Of a stretch of 64,000 nt of DNA, positions 9,735 to 19,871 are shown in pieces. The notes under the pieces were generated by a model. The model saw nothing but the letters and a program-made list of their open reading frames with translations, did no database searches and was not told the DNA's origin. The stretch lies in NCBI RefSeq assembly GCF_027111295.1, contig NZ_CP114287.1, forward strand, positions 1,674,001 to 1,738,000, in the 5' to 3' direction. Positions within the stretch are counted from its first letter, which is position 1. Each line of letters begins with the position of its first letter. The DNA is from Flavobacterium gelatinilyticum (lineage in GTDB: Bacteria > Bacteroidota > Bacteroidia > Flavobacteriales > Flavobacteriaceae). The position numbers were made by a program, and so were the translations under genes.

Positions 9735-9774
9735 TGAATCAAAGTTTTAACAAATTCAAAATTAAAAAAAATCA

Positions 9775-9825
9775 GCCACGAATTCACGAATTTATTTTTA
9801 TATAAAAAATTCGTGAATTCGCAGC
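9775..9825. repeat. Dispersed palindromic repeat (CGAATTCACGAATT family)
   Basis: CGAATTCACGAATTT at 9779-9793 is mirrored exactly by AAATTCGTGAATTCG at 9807-9821, with a 13-base AT loop. Related palindromes occur at 29203-29276 and, degenerate, at 45729-45838 and 54258-54290. It lies between two minus-strand genes and may act as a terminator. Confidence 0.75.
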
Positions 9826-9852
9826 TGAAAATTATTCCTGATAAAATACTGT

Positions 9853-10569
9853 CTATTTATTTTTAGGCTTAGAATCGGCTTGGTAATTGCTTTTCGGGTC
9901 GCTCATGTTTACCTCCTTCGTTAATTTACCTTTGGTATAAAACTGCCACATTCCGGCTTTTTTTCCGTTTACAAACTTTCCCTTCGAAGCTACAGCACCA
10001 TCCGAATCATAAAAAACAGCATCGCCGTTATATTCATTGTTCTTATAAGTTGTCTGTTCCAGCATTGTTCCGTTCTGACCTATCTTTTTATAAATTCCTT
10101 CTTTCGAACCGTTTACGTACGTCATTTCTTCCGCCACTTTCGCATTAGGATAGTAAACTGTTTTGGGACCGTCGAGTTTACCGTTTTTATAGTTCTCTGA
10201 ACTCATCAAAACTTTAGAAGCCTTATGATAGTATTTCCACTCTCCTTCTCTCACTTTTCCAACCTCTTTTCCTTCGCTTACTTTATTTTTGGCCTGATCG
10301 TAAAAAATAGTATATGAACTTCCATCATTAGCTGTAAAATCACGTGTCGCTATTACATCTCCTTTTTGAGTATCATCGAAGAACTTAAAGATTCCGGTTT
10401 CTTTTCCGTGGCTGAATGTTCCTTCATATCTCGGACGTTTCGATTCGTAAACACCTTTCCAGACACCATCTTTTTTTCCGTCGGCATCTAATTTATTAAA
10501 CTCATTCTGAGCATGTAAAAAGAAGACATTCAGTAATGCCAATCCAATTAGTATTCTTTTAGAAATCAT
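9853..10569 (-). CDS. Exported MORN-repeat-like protein (YwqK family antitoxin fold)
   Basis: A 238-residue protein with a signal peptide (residues 1-20, ending LHAQ). The rest consists of repeated units of the form DGxWKxYxxxxxLxxExxYxNGKxxG: for example DGVWKGVY, EGEWKYYH, GAVASKGKFVNGKKAGMWQFY. This is the MORN_2/YwqK pattern. In Bacteroidota such proteins are envelope or secreted proteins of unknown role, despite the antitoxin label inherited from Bacillus YwqK. The tail is basic (SKPKNK). It is in the same orientation as yidC but separated from it by a terminator. Confidence 0.8.
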   Translation of the reverse strand: MISKRILIGLALLNVFFLHAQNEFNKLDADGKKDGVWKGVYESKRPRYEGTFSHGKETGIFKFFDDTQKGDVIATRDFTANDGSSYTIFYDQAKNKVSEGKEVGKVREGEWKYYHKASKVLMSSENYKNGKLDGPKTVYYPNAKVAEEMTYVNGSKEGIYKKIGQNGTMLEQTTYKNNEYNGDAVFYDSDGAVASKGKFVNGKKAGMWQFYTKGKLTKEVNMSDPKSNYQADSKPKNK

Positions 10570-10675
10570 CTTTTATTTAATTTTAAACTTAAACGATAAT
10601 TAGTTTCAGAAAGTATATTCTATATTCTCAAAGATAAAATTTTTGATTTACTTTTTGAAAGCATCGTTACTTTCA

Positions 10676-10708
10676 AAAAAAAATCCCGATAAATCGAGAT
10701 TTTTTTTA
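10676..10708 (-). terminator. yidC terminator
   Basis: AATCCCGAT (10682-10690) pairs with ATCGAGATT (10693-10701) with one G-T pair. On the minus strand the hairpin is followed by a run of T, a few bases after the yidC stop codon. Confidence 0.8.
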
Positions 10709-10713
10709 AGTTT

Positions 10714-12624
10714 TTATTTCTTTTTATTCTGAGCTTTTTTAGCTGCTTCCTGCTGTTCCATCACTTCCTGAAGACGCTGTTGGAATTTGCTTGGCTTTTT
10801 AGGCTCTCTTTGCTTGTTTTCCTGAATCTGAGCGTGAATTTTTTCACTATCTACAATATAATTTTTAATTACAAACATAATTCCAATTGTGATTAAGTTT
10901 GAAATAAAGTTGTATAAACTCAATCCTGCGCCGTAGCTGTTGAAGAAAATTAACATCATTAATGGTGAAACATAAATCATGATTTTCATCATCTTCGCCA
11001 TATCCGGCATACCTTCCTGCTGAGGCGCTGCCATCTGCTGATCTCCTGAAGTCATTTTCATGTAGAAGAAAATCGCAATTGCTGCCAAAATTGGGAACAA
11101 ACTAATATGATCTCCGTACAACGGAATATTAAAAGGAAGTTTAACAACAGAGTCAAATGATGATAAATCGTCTGCCCAAAGGAATCCTTTTTGTCTTAAT
11201 TCAAAAGCAGCAGGGAAAAACTGGAACGACGCATACATAAAAGGAAGCTGAATCAATGCCGGAATACATCCTGCCATTGGGTTTACTCCTGCTTTGTTGT
11301 ACAGTTTCATAGTTTCCTGTTGTTTTTTCATTGGGTCTTTTTTGAATTTTTCTCCCAACTCTGCAATATCAGGTCTTAAAACTTTCATTTTAGCCTGAGA
11401 CAGGAATGACTTATAGGTAATTGGCGACATGGCCAATTTGATAATAATCGTAAAGATAATAATCGCAATTCCTAATGATAATCCCATTGTAGAACTTAGG
11501 AACCCGAATAAAGGAACAAATATTAATTTATTGATCCATCCAAAAATACCCCATCCTAACGGAATAATTTTTTGGAAGTTTTTATCATACGTTTTTAGTA
11601 ATTTATAATCTGCAGGCCCAAAATACCATTGCATTTTATAATCAATTTCTCCGTTAGAAAATGCTAAAGGAATATTCGATTTAAATTGTTTTGTAAAAAC
11701 AGTATCAACTTTTTCATCATTAACTAAATTAATCGATTCTAATTTAGTTGAAGCGAAAGGCTTCTCTGTAACTAAAATAGAAGTAAAGAAATGCTGTTTG
11801 TAAGCAATAAAACTTACTTTTTCAACTGTCTCTTCTTCATGCTTTCCTAAACCTGCATAATTTATTTTACCATCTTCGTGCTCATAATAAATTTCTGCAT
11901 AACGGTTCTCATAAGAAATACTTTTCTCGTTTCTGTACGTTTTTAAATCCCATTGTAAATCTAATGGTTTAGCAGCATTTAAAACCCTGCTTAATCCCTG
12001 AGAACGAATATCAAAACCAACTAAATAATCGTTTGGTTTTAAAATGTATTTATATTCTAAAAATTCATTTGCACCCGCTTTTAGACGCATAGACAAAACC
12101 TGATCTGCACCAACTTTCTCTAATGTTGGCTCAAAAAATAAATCTTTAGAATTTAATGTTCTGTTATCAGTAGTTTGTAACTGAATATTTAAACTAGAGT
12201 TGTTGTTTTTAATTAACTCAACTAATTGTCCTGAACCTTTTCTGAATTTTTCGTATTCTTTTAAAGTCGCTTCAACTATATGACCGCCTTTATTAGCGAT
12301 TTTAAGTTTAATTTTTTCGTTTTCGATAGTTGTAAAAGACTCTTTTGCAGAAGGAAGTGTCGCAGAATACGCGAAACCACCTAATGTTTTTTGCAATTGG
12401 GCTAACTGAACTGTGTCTCCCGGAGTTGCAGCAACGGGTAATGCAGCAGTTTTTGTTTTATCAGCTTTTGCCTGAGCTTCTTGTTTAGCTACTAATTCTT
12501 TCTTGGCTTTTTCAGCAGCTATTTCTTTTTCAGAAGGCTGATTTTGGTACATAATCCAAATCAAAATTCCGAATATCAATACAAAACCAATGATCGAATT
12601 AAGGTCTAATTTTTTTTCTTCCAT
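10714..12624 (-). CDS. yidC: Membrane protein insertase YidC
   Basis: A 636-residue inner-membrane insertase that folds and inserts membrane proteins with or without SecYEG. The N-terminal helix (GFVLIFGILIWIMYQNQPS) is followed by a Lys/Ala-rich linker, a large periplasmic beta-supersandwich domain (about 80-340), and the conserved five-helix 60KD_IMP core beginning near KLIFVPLFGFLSS. The conserved Arg-type hydrophilic groove region (MSPITYKSFLSQAKMKVLRPDI) and NPMAGCIPALIQLPFMYASF are clear. The basic C-terminal tail (KKAQNKKK) fits ribosome contact. It lies 80 bases downstream of pyrG and may share its transcript. Confidence 0.97.
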   Translation of the reverse strand: MEEKKLDLNSIIGFVLIFGILIWIMYQNQPSEKEIAAEKAKKELVAKQEAQAKADKTKTAALPVAATPGDTVQLAQLQKTLGGFAYSATLPSAKESFTTIENEKIKLKIANKGGHIVEATLKEYEKFRKGSGQLVELIKNNNSSLNIQLQTTDNRTLNSKDLFFEPTLEKVGADQVLSMRLKAGANEFLEYKYILKPNDYLVGFDIRSQGLSRVLNAAKPLDLQWDLKTYRNEKSISYENRYAEIYYEHEDGKINYAGLGKHEEETVEKVSFIAYKQHFFTSILVTEKPFASTKLESINLVNDEKVDTVFTKQFKSNIPLAFSNGEIDYKMQWYFGPADYKLLKTYDKNFQKIIPLGWGIFGWINKLIFVPLFGFLSSTMGLSLGIAIIIFTIIIKLAMSPITYKSFLSQAKMKVLRPDIAELGEKFKKDPMKKQQETMKLYNKAGVNPMAGCIPALIQLPFMYASFQFFPAAFELRQKGFLWADDLSSFDSVVKLPFNIPLYGDHISLFPILAAIAIFFYMKMTSGDQQMAAPQQEGMPDMAKMMKIMIYVSPLMMLIFFNSYGAGLSLYNFISNLITIGIMFVIKNYIVDSEKIHAQIQENKQREPKKPSKFQQRLQEVMEQQEAAKKAQNKKK

Positions 12625-12704
12625 TATTTATTTAAAAAAGTTATTCGTTAGAAGTTAGTTATGTGTTTAGCTTAAAAGTTACAACCTCCGCAGAATATTA
12701 ATTA

Positions 12705-14624
<1,920 letters not shown>

Positions 14625-15020
14625 TCAAAATCCATATATCAGATTGTAAAATGAAAAGAGAAAGAAAGCAGCGCTTAACACAATATCAAGTTTCAATATT
14701 ATTTTAAAATTTGAAATTTGAATGATTTTATTGATTATCAAACGGGCAGAAAACTGAAGAAGAAAAAATAAAAAAATCTTTATACTGTAAGGATTTAATA
14801 TTAAAGCCTGCTGAAAATTAAAAAGGAGAATCTGCGAAAAAGCGCGCGTGAGCCCACGGCTTTTACAGTACTGCAGAGGCATTCCTTCGCAGGCTGATCG
14901 AAATCCAAAATTTAAGAAAATCGAGAAGTAACAATAAATAAAAATTCCAACAATTATTATCGCAAAAATAAAATTGATTTTTTTATACGAACCAATGTTG
15001 TATGAATCTTCTAATCCCAA
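14625..15020 (-). CDS. DUF2752 domain-containing membrane protein
   Basis: A 131-residue membrane protein with three hydrophobic segments. The block MPLQYCKSRGLTRAF, followed by QQALILNP, matches DUF2752, where a Cys-x-x-x-GLTRA motif precedes a helix and an NP turn; the usual CPGCG is degenerate here. No ATG lies in a sensible place. The likely start is the TTG at 15020, which overlaps the stop of the upstream DUF4190 gene, so translation is probably coupled. The two-gene arrangement with a DUF4190-type protein is common in Flavobacteriia. Function unknown. Confidence 0.7.
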   Translation of the reverse strand: MGLEDSYNIGSYKKINFIFAIIIVGIFIYCYFSIFLNFGFRSACEGMPLQYCKSRGLTRAFSQILLFNFQQALILNPYSIKIFLFFLLQFSARLIINKIIQISNFKIILKLDIVLSAAFFLFSFYNLIYGF

Positions 15021-15304
15021 GATGCTAAAATTCCAAAACCTAATAATAAAAACATATTAATCGCAATAAAAATTGACGCAATAATACCCAATATCAAACC
15101 CGCTATTGCCAAGCCTTTAGGCGAATTATTCTTCTTTGCTTTTGACAAACCAATAACAGCAAAAATCAGGGCCGGCAAATCTAAAATTAATGCAAAAAAC
15201 CCAACGCAGGGAATAATTGAAAAAAGAACTGCTACTATCCCAAATACCAATGATGCTACTCCCCAGCTCAGCCCTTCATTTGAAGAATCTGTTTTATTAT
15301 TCAT
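15011..15304 (-). CDS. DUF4190 / CCC-motif-type small membrane protein
   Basis: A 97-residue protein with two hydrophobic hairpins. The first (WGVASLVFGIVAVLFSIIPCVGF) ends in a Cys-containing turn, and the second follows the conserved GLSKAKKNNSPKGLAIAGL linker, which is the DUF4190 signature. The N-terminus is short and polar. It overlaps the DUF2752 gene downstream by 10 bases, making a two-gene operon. The role is unknown; such proteins are small inner-membrane proteins. Confidence 0.75.
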   Translation of the reverse strand: MNNKTDSSNEGLSWGVASLVFGIVAVLFSIIPCVGFFALILDLPALIFAVIGLSKAKKNNSPKGLAIAGLILGIIASIFIAINMFLLLGFGILASWD

Positions 15305-15380
15305 TTAGATTTTAATTGTTAGTTTAGAGAATATATACCCTTACTGGGTTAAATTTTCTGATGCTAAACTAAGACTTTTT

Positions 15381-15611
15381 TTAAGGTTTAGGATACTGCT
15401 TTTTAATATTTCTGATCAACTCTTCTAATCCATTCAGTTTCAATTCATAAATAAGCTGTAGCTGTTGCCCTAGTTCTCCTTTTGGAAAACCTTTGTTATG
15501 ATACCAAACGACATAATACTCCGGAAGATCAATTAAATATCGTCCTTCGTATTTTCCGAAAGGCATTTTGGTGTGGGCTAATTTTATGAGTTGTTTTTTA
15601 TCCTGATCCAT
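15381..15611 (-). CDS. DUF3820 family protein
   Basis: A 76-residue cytoplasmic protein with the full DUF3820 signature: MPFGKYEGRYLIDLPEYYVVWYHNKGFPKGELG. The family is small and widespread in Bacteroidota and gammaproteobacteria, and related domains are found near exonucleases, suggesting a nucleic-acid-linked role, though none is shown here. It is a single gene with an ATG start and no close operon partner. Confidence 0.85.
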   Translation of the reverse strand: MDQDKKQLIKLAHTKMPFGKYEGRYLIDLPEYYVVWYHNKGFPKGELGQQLQLIYELKLNGLEELIRNIKKQYPKP

Positions 15612-15782
15612 TTTTTTTGAGAAGAAAGAAGCAAGATGAAAAACTTAATAGATTTTCTCGCTTACTTTGATTGCATGCAAAACTATTACTTATTTTTCTT
15701 TTTGACACAGATTAAAAGTATTCTCAAAGATTAAAAAATTAGAATCCCAGTATCTCAGCAACTTAGATTCTAATAAAAAAAA

Positions 15783-15818
15783 GAAGCAGGAAAAAGAATA
15801 GATCTTTCATCCTGCTTC
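15783..15818 (-). terminator. nagB terminator
   Basis: AAGCAGGA and TCCTGCTT pair across a 20-base loop. On the minus strand the hairpin is followed by a long T run. It lies about 80 bases past the nagB stop codon. Confidence 0.75.
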
Positions 15819-15899
15819 AATTATATATTAATTTTTCAGTCGCAGTTTATAGTTAAGTCAGCACACTGAGCACTAAAAATTGAACACTGCAAATTGAGA

Positions 15900-17828
15900 C
15901 TAATAATGCCATCTTACAAATGCTTCCATAGCCGCATAAGTCGCCAAACCTAATTGGTGGTACAATTCTGCTGTTTCGCGGTTTCTATCTTCTGCTCTCT
16001 GCCAGAATTCTCTTGAATCGGTTCCCTGGAAAACCACTCCGTCTTTTTGTGACTGGTGTTTGAAGATTCCGTGACGTTTTTGTAAAACCTGATCCGGGCT
16101 CATTGGCACTGCCATTTCCACTTCATCAATTCCCCATTCCTGCCATGCACCACGGTATAACCATAACCAGCAGTCGTTCATGAATTCTTTTGGTTTCAGA
16201 TTTTTAACTGCTTCAAAAATAGCATCCAGACATACTTTATGCGTTCCGTGCGGATCGGCTAAATCTCCTGCAGCGTAAATTTGGTGCGGTTTAATTTTTT
16301 CGATCAAATCCATTGTCAGCTGAATATCTTCAGGACCGATTGGTTTTTTCTCAATTGTTCCCGTTTCATAAAAAGGCAGTTCCATAAAATGAATCTGATT
16401 ATCCGGCAGACCCACAAAATGACTTGTTGCTCTTGCCTCACCTTTTCTGATTAGTCCTTTTATATAACGAACTTCCGGAATATCAATTTCGCTGTTCTTT
16501 TTATTCACTAAAAAGGTCTGTGCTTTTTGGTAAATCGTATCAGCTTCTTCACTTTTGATGCCGAATTTTTCATTGTAATCAATCACAAATCTTGCAAAAC
16601 GAAGTGCTTCATCATCGGCTACAGCAATGTTTCCTGAAGTCTGATACGCCACGTGCACTTCATGCCCCTGCTCCTGCAGACGCATGAATGTTCCTCCCAT
16701 ACTGATAATATCATCATCTGGATGCGGACTAAAAAGCAATACGCGTTTTTTAGCCGGTTCTGCTCTTTCCGGACGATTTGTATCATCCGCATTTGGTTTT
16801 CCGCCCGGCCAGCCCGTAATTGTATTTTGAAGTTTATTGAATATTTTGATATTGATATCGTAAGCAGGACCTGAATCTGCCAATAAATCGCTCATTCCGT
16901 TTTCGATGTAATCGGCATCGGTAAGCATTAAAATTGGTTTTTTAAGATCTAATGCCAAACCTAAAACGGCTTTTCTTGTCAGTTTATCTGTCCAGACAAT
17001 TTTCTCTACCAACCACGGTTTGTTAATTCTGGTTAGTTTTGAAGATGCTTCTTTATCTAAAATAAAAACAGCATTATCGTGTTCCTGCAAAAAAGAAGCA
17101 GGAACTCTGTTTGTTACTTCATCTTCAACTGATCGTTTTACGATACTTGCTTTTCCTTCTCCCCAAGCCAATAAAATTACTCTTTTGGCTTCCATGATTT
17201 TTTTAACTCCAAGCGTGATCGCAGTTCTTGGTGTATTGTTTAATCCGTAGAAATCTTTGCTTGCCGCCACTCTCGTGATATGATCTAAAGCAACCAATCT
17301 TGTTTTTGAGTTTTGAAGCGAACCAGACTCATTAAAACCAATATGTCCGTTTCCTCCAATTCCCAGAATCTGAAGATCGATACCGCCCAAAGCTTCAATT
17401 TTAGCTTCATAATCATGACAGTAATCTGCGATTTGTTCTTTTGTTAAAAGCCCGTCAGGAACATGGTAGTTTTCCGGTAAAATATCAACGTGATCAAACA
17501 AAAGTTCTTTCATAAAGCGAACGTAACTGTTGATTGAATTGGGTTCCATCGGATAATATTCATCCAGATTAAAACTGATTACATTCTTAAAACTCAAACC
17601 TTCTTCTTTATGCAGACGCACTAGTTCAGCATACAATCCTTTTGGAGAAGAACCAGTTGCCAAACCTAAAATACAAGGTTTGTTCTCTTTTTGTTTTGAC
17701 TGAATTAAAGCCGCGATTTCCTGAGCAACTGATTTTGACGCTTCGGTTGAATTTTCAAAAACAACAGTATTGATGTTTTCGAAGCGTTTTTCAAAACCTG
17801 TGGCTTTGTCTATTTTACTTTTTAACAT
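15900..17828 (-). CDS. nagB: Glucosamine-6-phosphate deaminase fused to a PIG-L deacetylase domain
   Basis: A 642-residue two-domain protein. Residues 1-290 are NagB, which converts glucosamine-6-phosphate to fructose-6-phosphate and ammonia: FNLDEYYPM carries the catalytic Asp, and GIGGNGHIGFNESGS the active-site His/Glu loop. Residues from about 365 form a PIG-L/LmbE-like deacetylase domain, with metal-binding HPDDD in LFSPHPDDDIISMGG and a second His in DPHGTH. The fused length of about 640 is standard in Bacteroidota, where the protein is thought to act in amino-sugar use. An intervening linker joins the two halves. Confidence 0.93.
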   Translation of the reverse strand: MLKSKIDKATGFEKRFENINTVVFENSTEASKSVAQEIAALIQSKQKENKPCILGLATGSSPKGLYAELVRLHKEEGLSFKNVISFNLDEYYPMEPNSINSYVRFMKELLFDHVDILPENYHVPDGLLTKEQIADYCHDYEAKIEALGGIDLQILGIGGNGHIGFNESGSLQNSKTRLVALDHITRVAASKDFYGLNNTPRTAITLGVKKIMEAKRVILLAWGEGKASIVKRSVEDEVTNRVPASFLQEHDNAVFILDKEASSKLTRINKPWLVEKIVWTDKLTRKAVLGLALDLKKPILMLTDADYIENGMSDLLADSGPAYDINIKIFNKLQNTITGWPGGKPNADDTNRPERAEPAKKRVLLFSPHPDDDIISMGGTFMRLQEQGHEVHVAYQTSGNIAVADDEALRFARFVIDYNEKFGIKSEEADTIYQKAQTFLVNKKNSEIDIPEVRYIKGLIRKGEARATSHFVGLPDNQIHFMELPFYETGTIEKKPIGPEDIQLTMDLIEKIKPHQIYAAGDLADPHGTHKVCLDAIFEAVKNLKPKEFMNDCWLWLYRGAWQEWGIDEVEMAVPMSPDQVLQKRHGIFKHQSQKDGVVFQGTDSREFWQRAEDRNRETAELYHQLGLATYAAMEAFVRWHY

Positions 17829-18136
17829 GATATAGTTTTTTATTCTTTTAGATAATGTTGTTTATACTATAAAGATAAACCTTTATAACTTAAACAAATT
17901 TAATTTACTGATTTTAAACAAAATGAGAGTTCTATTTTAAAAAAAGAATCTCAAAAACATCAAAGTGAATCTCGTCTTCATTTCGATGAATTGCGTTAAT
18001 TTTGCATTTAATTGCATATTTTTTGCAAAACAAAGGTAATGAATTAGATATTCAGTTATCTAAATGAATATGAATATTTTGTTATTTTTTAACGTCTGAC
18101 AGCAAAATTTGTGCATTTACGCCAGTTCTGAAAGAA
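17829..18136. other. nagB upstream region
   Basis: A 308-base AT-rich gap. On the minus strand a -7-like TACCTTTG word (plus-strand 18031-18038) lies about 200 bases before the nagB start. Next to it, three TTGCA words lie within about 32 bases, one inverted (TTGCATTTAATTGCA), which could be a regulator site. No gene seen. Confidence 0.4.
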
Positions 18137-19324
18137 TTATTCCCTATAAACAATTCGGTTTAAGATTTCTGATTCTACTTTTTCAGTAAAACGTTCTAAT
18201 CCCATTTTAAACATTTCATTATCAGAGGGCAGATTTGAAGGAATATTATCCAGTAAACGCAGATACCGTTCCTCAACTGCTCTTATATCGCCATCCTGAA
18301 TTGCAAATGAATAATCGTATATAGCAGGAACTTCAAGCAGAGCAGTGTTTGTTTTCTTAGAAAAATTATCAGTTGCTTTTACGCTTCCTTTTATATATGC
18401 TTCTTTATGCAGATCTACGATTTCGAGTCTGCTTTTTATAATCCTTCTTCTATCATGGGTGAGAATTTCTTTTTCTTTATCAAAAATTGTTCTTTGCAAA
18501 TCGCCTTTACTGATAGTAAGTTCTTCAACATTTACGATAAAATTAAAGTCATATTTTCCTTTATTGTCCTTTCCTATTGTAATCCATCTGCCTAATTTCA
18601 AATTATCTGGAATCGTTTTTTCTATTCCTTTATAACTCTTCAAAGAATTAGTAACCTGAACCGAAATGTAATTCTGACCTTTTTTATACGCTTCATCCTT
18701 AAGTTTTATAATTTCGGCTCTTTTATATGCATTATCAAAATCCTGCAGCATGACATATATATCATACGCTTCTCTGTAACTGTTTTTTTCATCACGAGAT
18801 ACTGAATTTGTTAATCCGGAAGTACGGCTGTTTGCTGCTCTGTATAAAAAATCGCTGTAATTATTCTTTGTCTGCAAAATAAGCTCTGAATATTCTTTTA
18901 CAGGAAAAACAAGTTCTTTATTATTAAAGTATAAAGGTGTAATATCCTGAAGCTGTTTTTGCAGATAATTGTAATTCTCTTCTAAACGCAGACTTCTTTT
19001 ATATGTATCTTTTAATGCATTGTTTTCAAGATTTAAACGGCTGTAATCTTCTTTGTTTTGTGTTTTCAGCGAATATTTTAATGCGGTTTCCTCTTCTTCC
19101 AGATATTTATTATATGCGTTTTCAATTATTGAGAGTGCTACATTTCTTTTTTCACCCGATGGATTGTTTTTTAAAACCGTAACCGAATTATTAAAGGCAT
19201 TAAAATAGTTTTTAGAAGTATAATCCCAGGAAATACTGTTAGGTTTAAGCGGTTCTTTACTCTTTTGGCCTGAACAGCCTGAAAATAGTATACTCAATGC
19301 AGCAAAAAAAGCAATCTCTCTCAT
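18137..19324 (-). CDS. Hypothetical lipoprotein
   Basis: A 395-residue protein with a lipoprotein signal peptide (hydrophobic core then LFSGC, lipidated Cys17). The mature part is helical and repetitive in feel, with many Tyr/Lys/Glu residues (SLRLEENYNYLQKQL, EAYDIYVMLQDFDNAYKRA), suggesting TPR-like or long helical bundles in the first half and a beta-rich domain near residues 240-320. I do not recognise the family. It is a single gene, with nagB downstream and OsmC upstream. Confidence 0.7.
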   Translation of the reverse strand: MREIAFFAALSILFSGCSGQKSKEPLKPNSISWDYTSKNYFNAFNNSVTVLKNNPSGEKRNVALSIIENAYNKYLEEEETALKYSLKTQNKEDYSRLNLENNALKDTYKRSLRLEENYNYLQKQLQDITPLYFNNKELVFPVKEYSELILQTKNNYSDFLYRAANSRTSGLTNSVSRDEKNSYREAYDIYVMLQDFDNAYKRAEIIKLKDEAYKKGQNYISVQVTNSLKSYKGIEKTIPDNLKLGRWITIGKDNKGKYDFNFIVNVEELTISKGDLQRTIFDKEKEILTHDRRRIIKSRLEIVDLHKEAYIKGSVKATDNFSKKTNTALLEVPAIYDYSFAIQDGDIRAVEERYLRLLDNIPSNLPSDNEMFKMGLERFTEKVESEILNRIVYRE

Positions 19325-19418
19325 GTCTTATCATCTTTTTATTAAAAATGCAAGATATAGAGAAAACATTAATTAAAAGAAAAATCTTACTTTTAAAATT
19401 TATTTTTCATTAGCAAAT

Positions 19419-19447
19419 AAAAAAGCCATCAAATTATTGATGGCTTC
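19419..19447 (-). terminator. Terminator of the LysM-OsmC operon
   Basis: GCCATCAA and TTGATGGC pair perfectly around a 4-base loop. On the minus strand the hairpin is followed by TTTTTTATTT. It lies just after the OsmC-family gene. Confidence 0.85.
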
Positions 19448-19469
19448 TGTTTATATAAAGTATGTTATT

Positions 19470-19871
19470 TTAGTTCCAGTTAAAAGTAACATTCTTTTCT
19501 ATTTCTGAACTTAAGCTTAAAAATACCGGACAGGTCATTGCGGCACGTTCCAGAATAGTTTTGCTTTTTTGATCGGCATTGCTTTTCATATCAAAAACAA
19601 TTTCGATTGCTCCAATACGTCTTGGCTCTGCGTTCATGATTTTAGTAACTTCCGCAGTCGAATCTACTAAATCAACATTTAAATCGCGGGCTTTAATTCC
19701 CATAATAGTCATCATACAGCTTGCAAGAGCATTTGCTACAGTATCTGTTGGAGAAAAAGCCTCTCCTTTTCCGTTATTATCTAAAGGTGCATCAGAAATG
19801 ATTTCACTTCCTGACTGTACATGAATTGATTTCGTTCTTAAATCGCCTAAATAGGTTACTTTTGATGTCAT
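19470..19871 (-). CDS. OsmC family protein
   Basis: A 133-residue OsmC/Ohr-fold protein, likely a thiol-dependent peroxidase or stress protein. Two conserved cysteines are visible: one in ALASCMMTIMGIKARDL near residue 52 and one in AAMTCPVFLSLSSEI near residue 113. This spacing fits the OsmC branch (YhfA-like) rather than a proven Ohr. The start overlaps the stop of the upstream LysM gene by one base, so the two are co-translated, and a terminator follows. Confidence 0.88.
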   Translation of the reverse strand: MTSKVTYLGDLRTKSIHVQSGSEIISDAPLDNNGKGEAFSPTDTVANALASCMMTIMGIKARDLNVDLVDSTAEVTKIMNAEPRRIGAIEIVFDMKSNADQKSKTILERAAMTCPVFLSLSSEIEKNVTFNWN

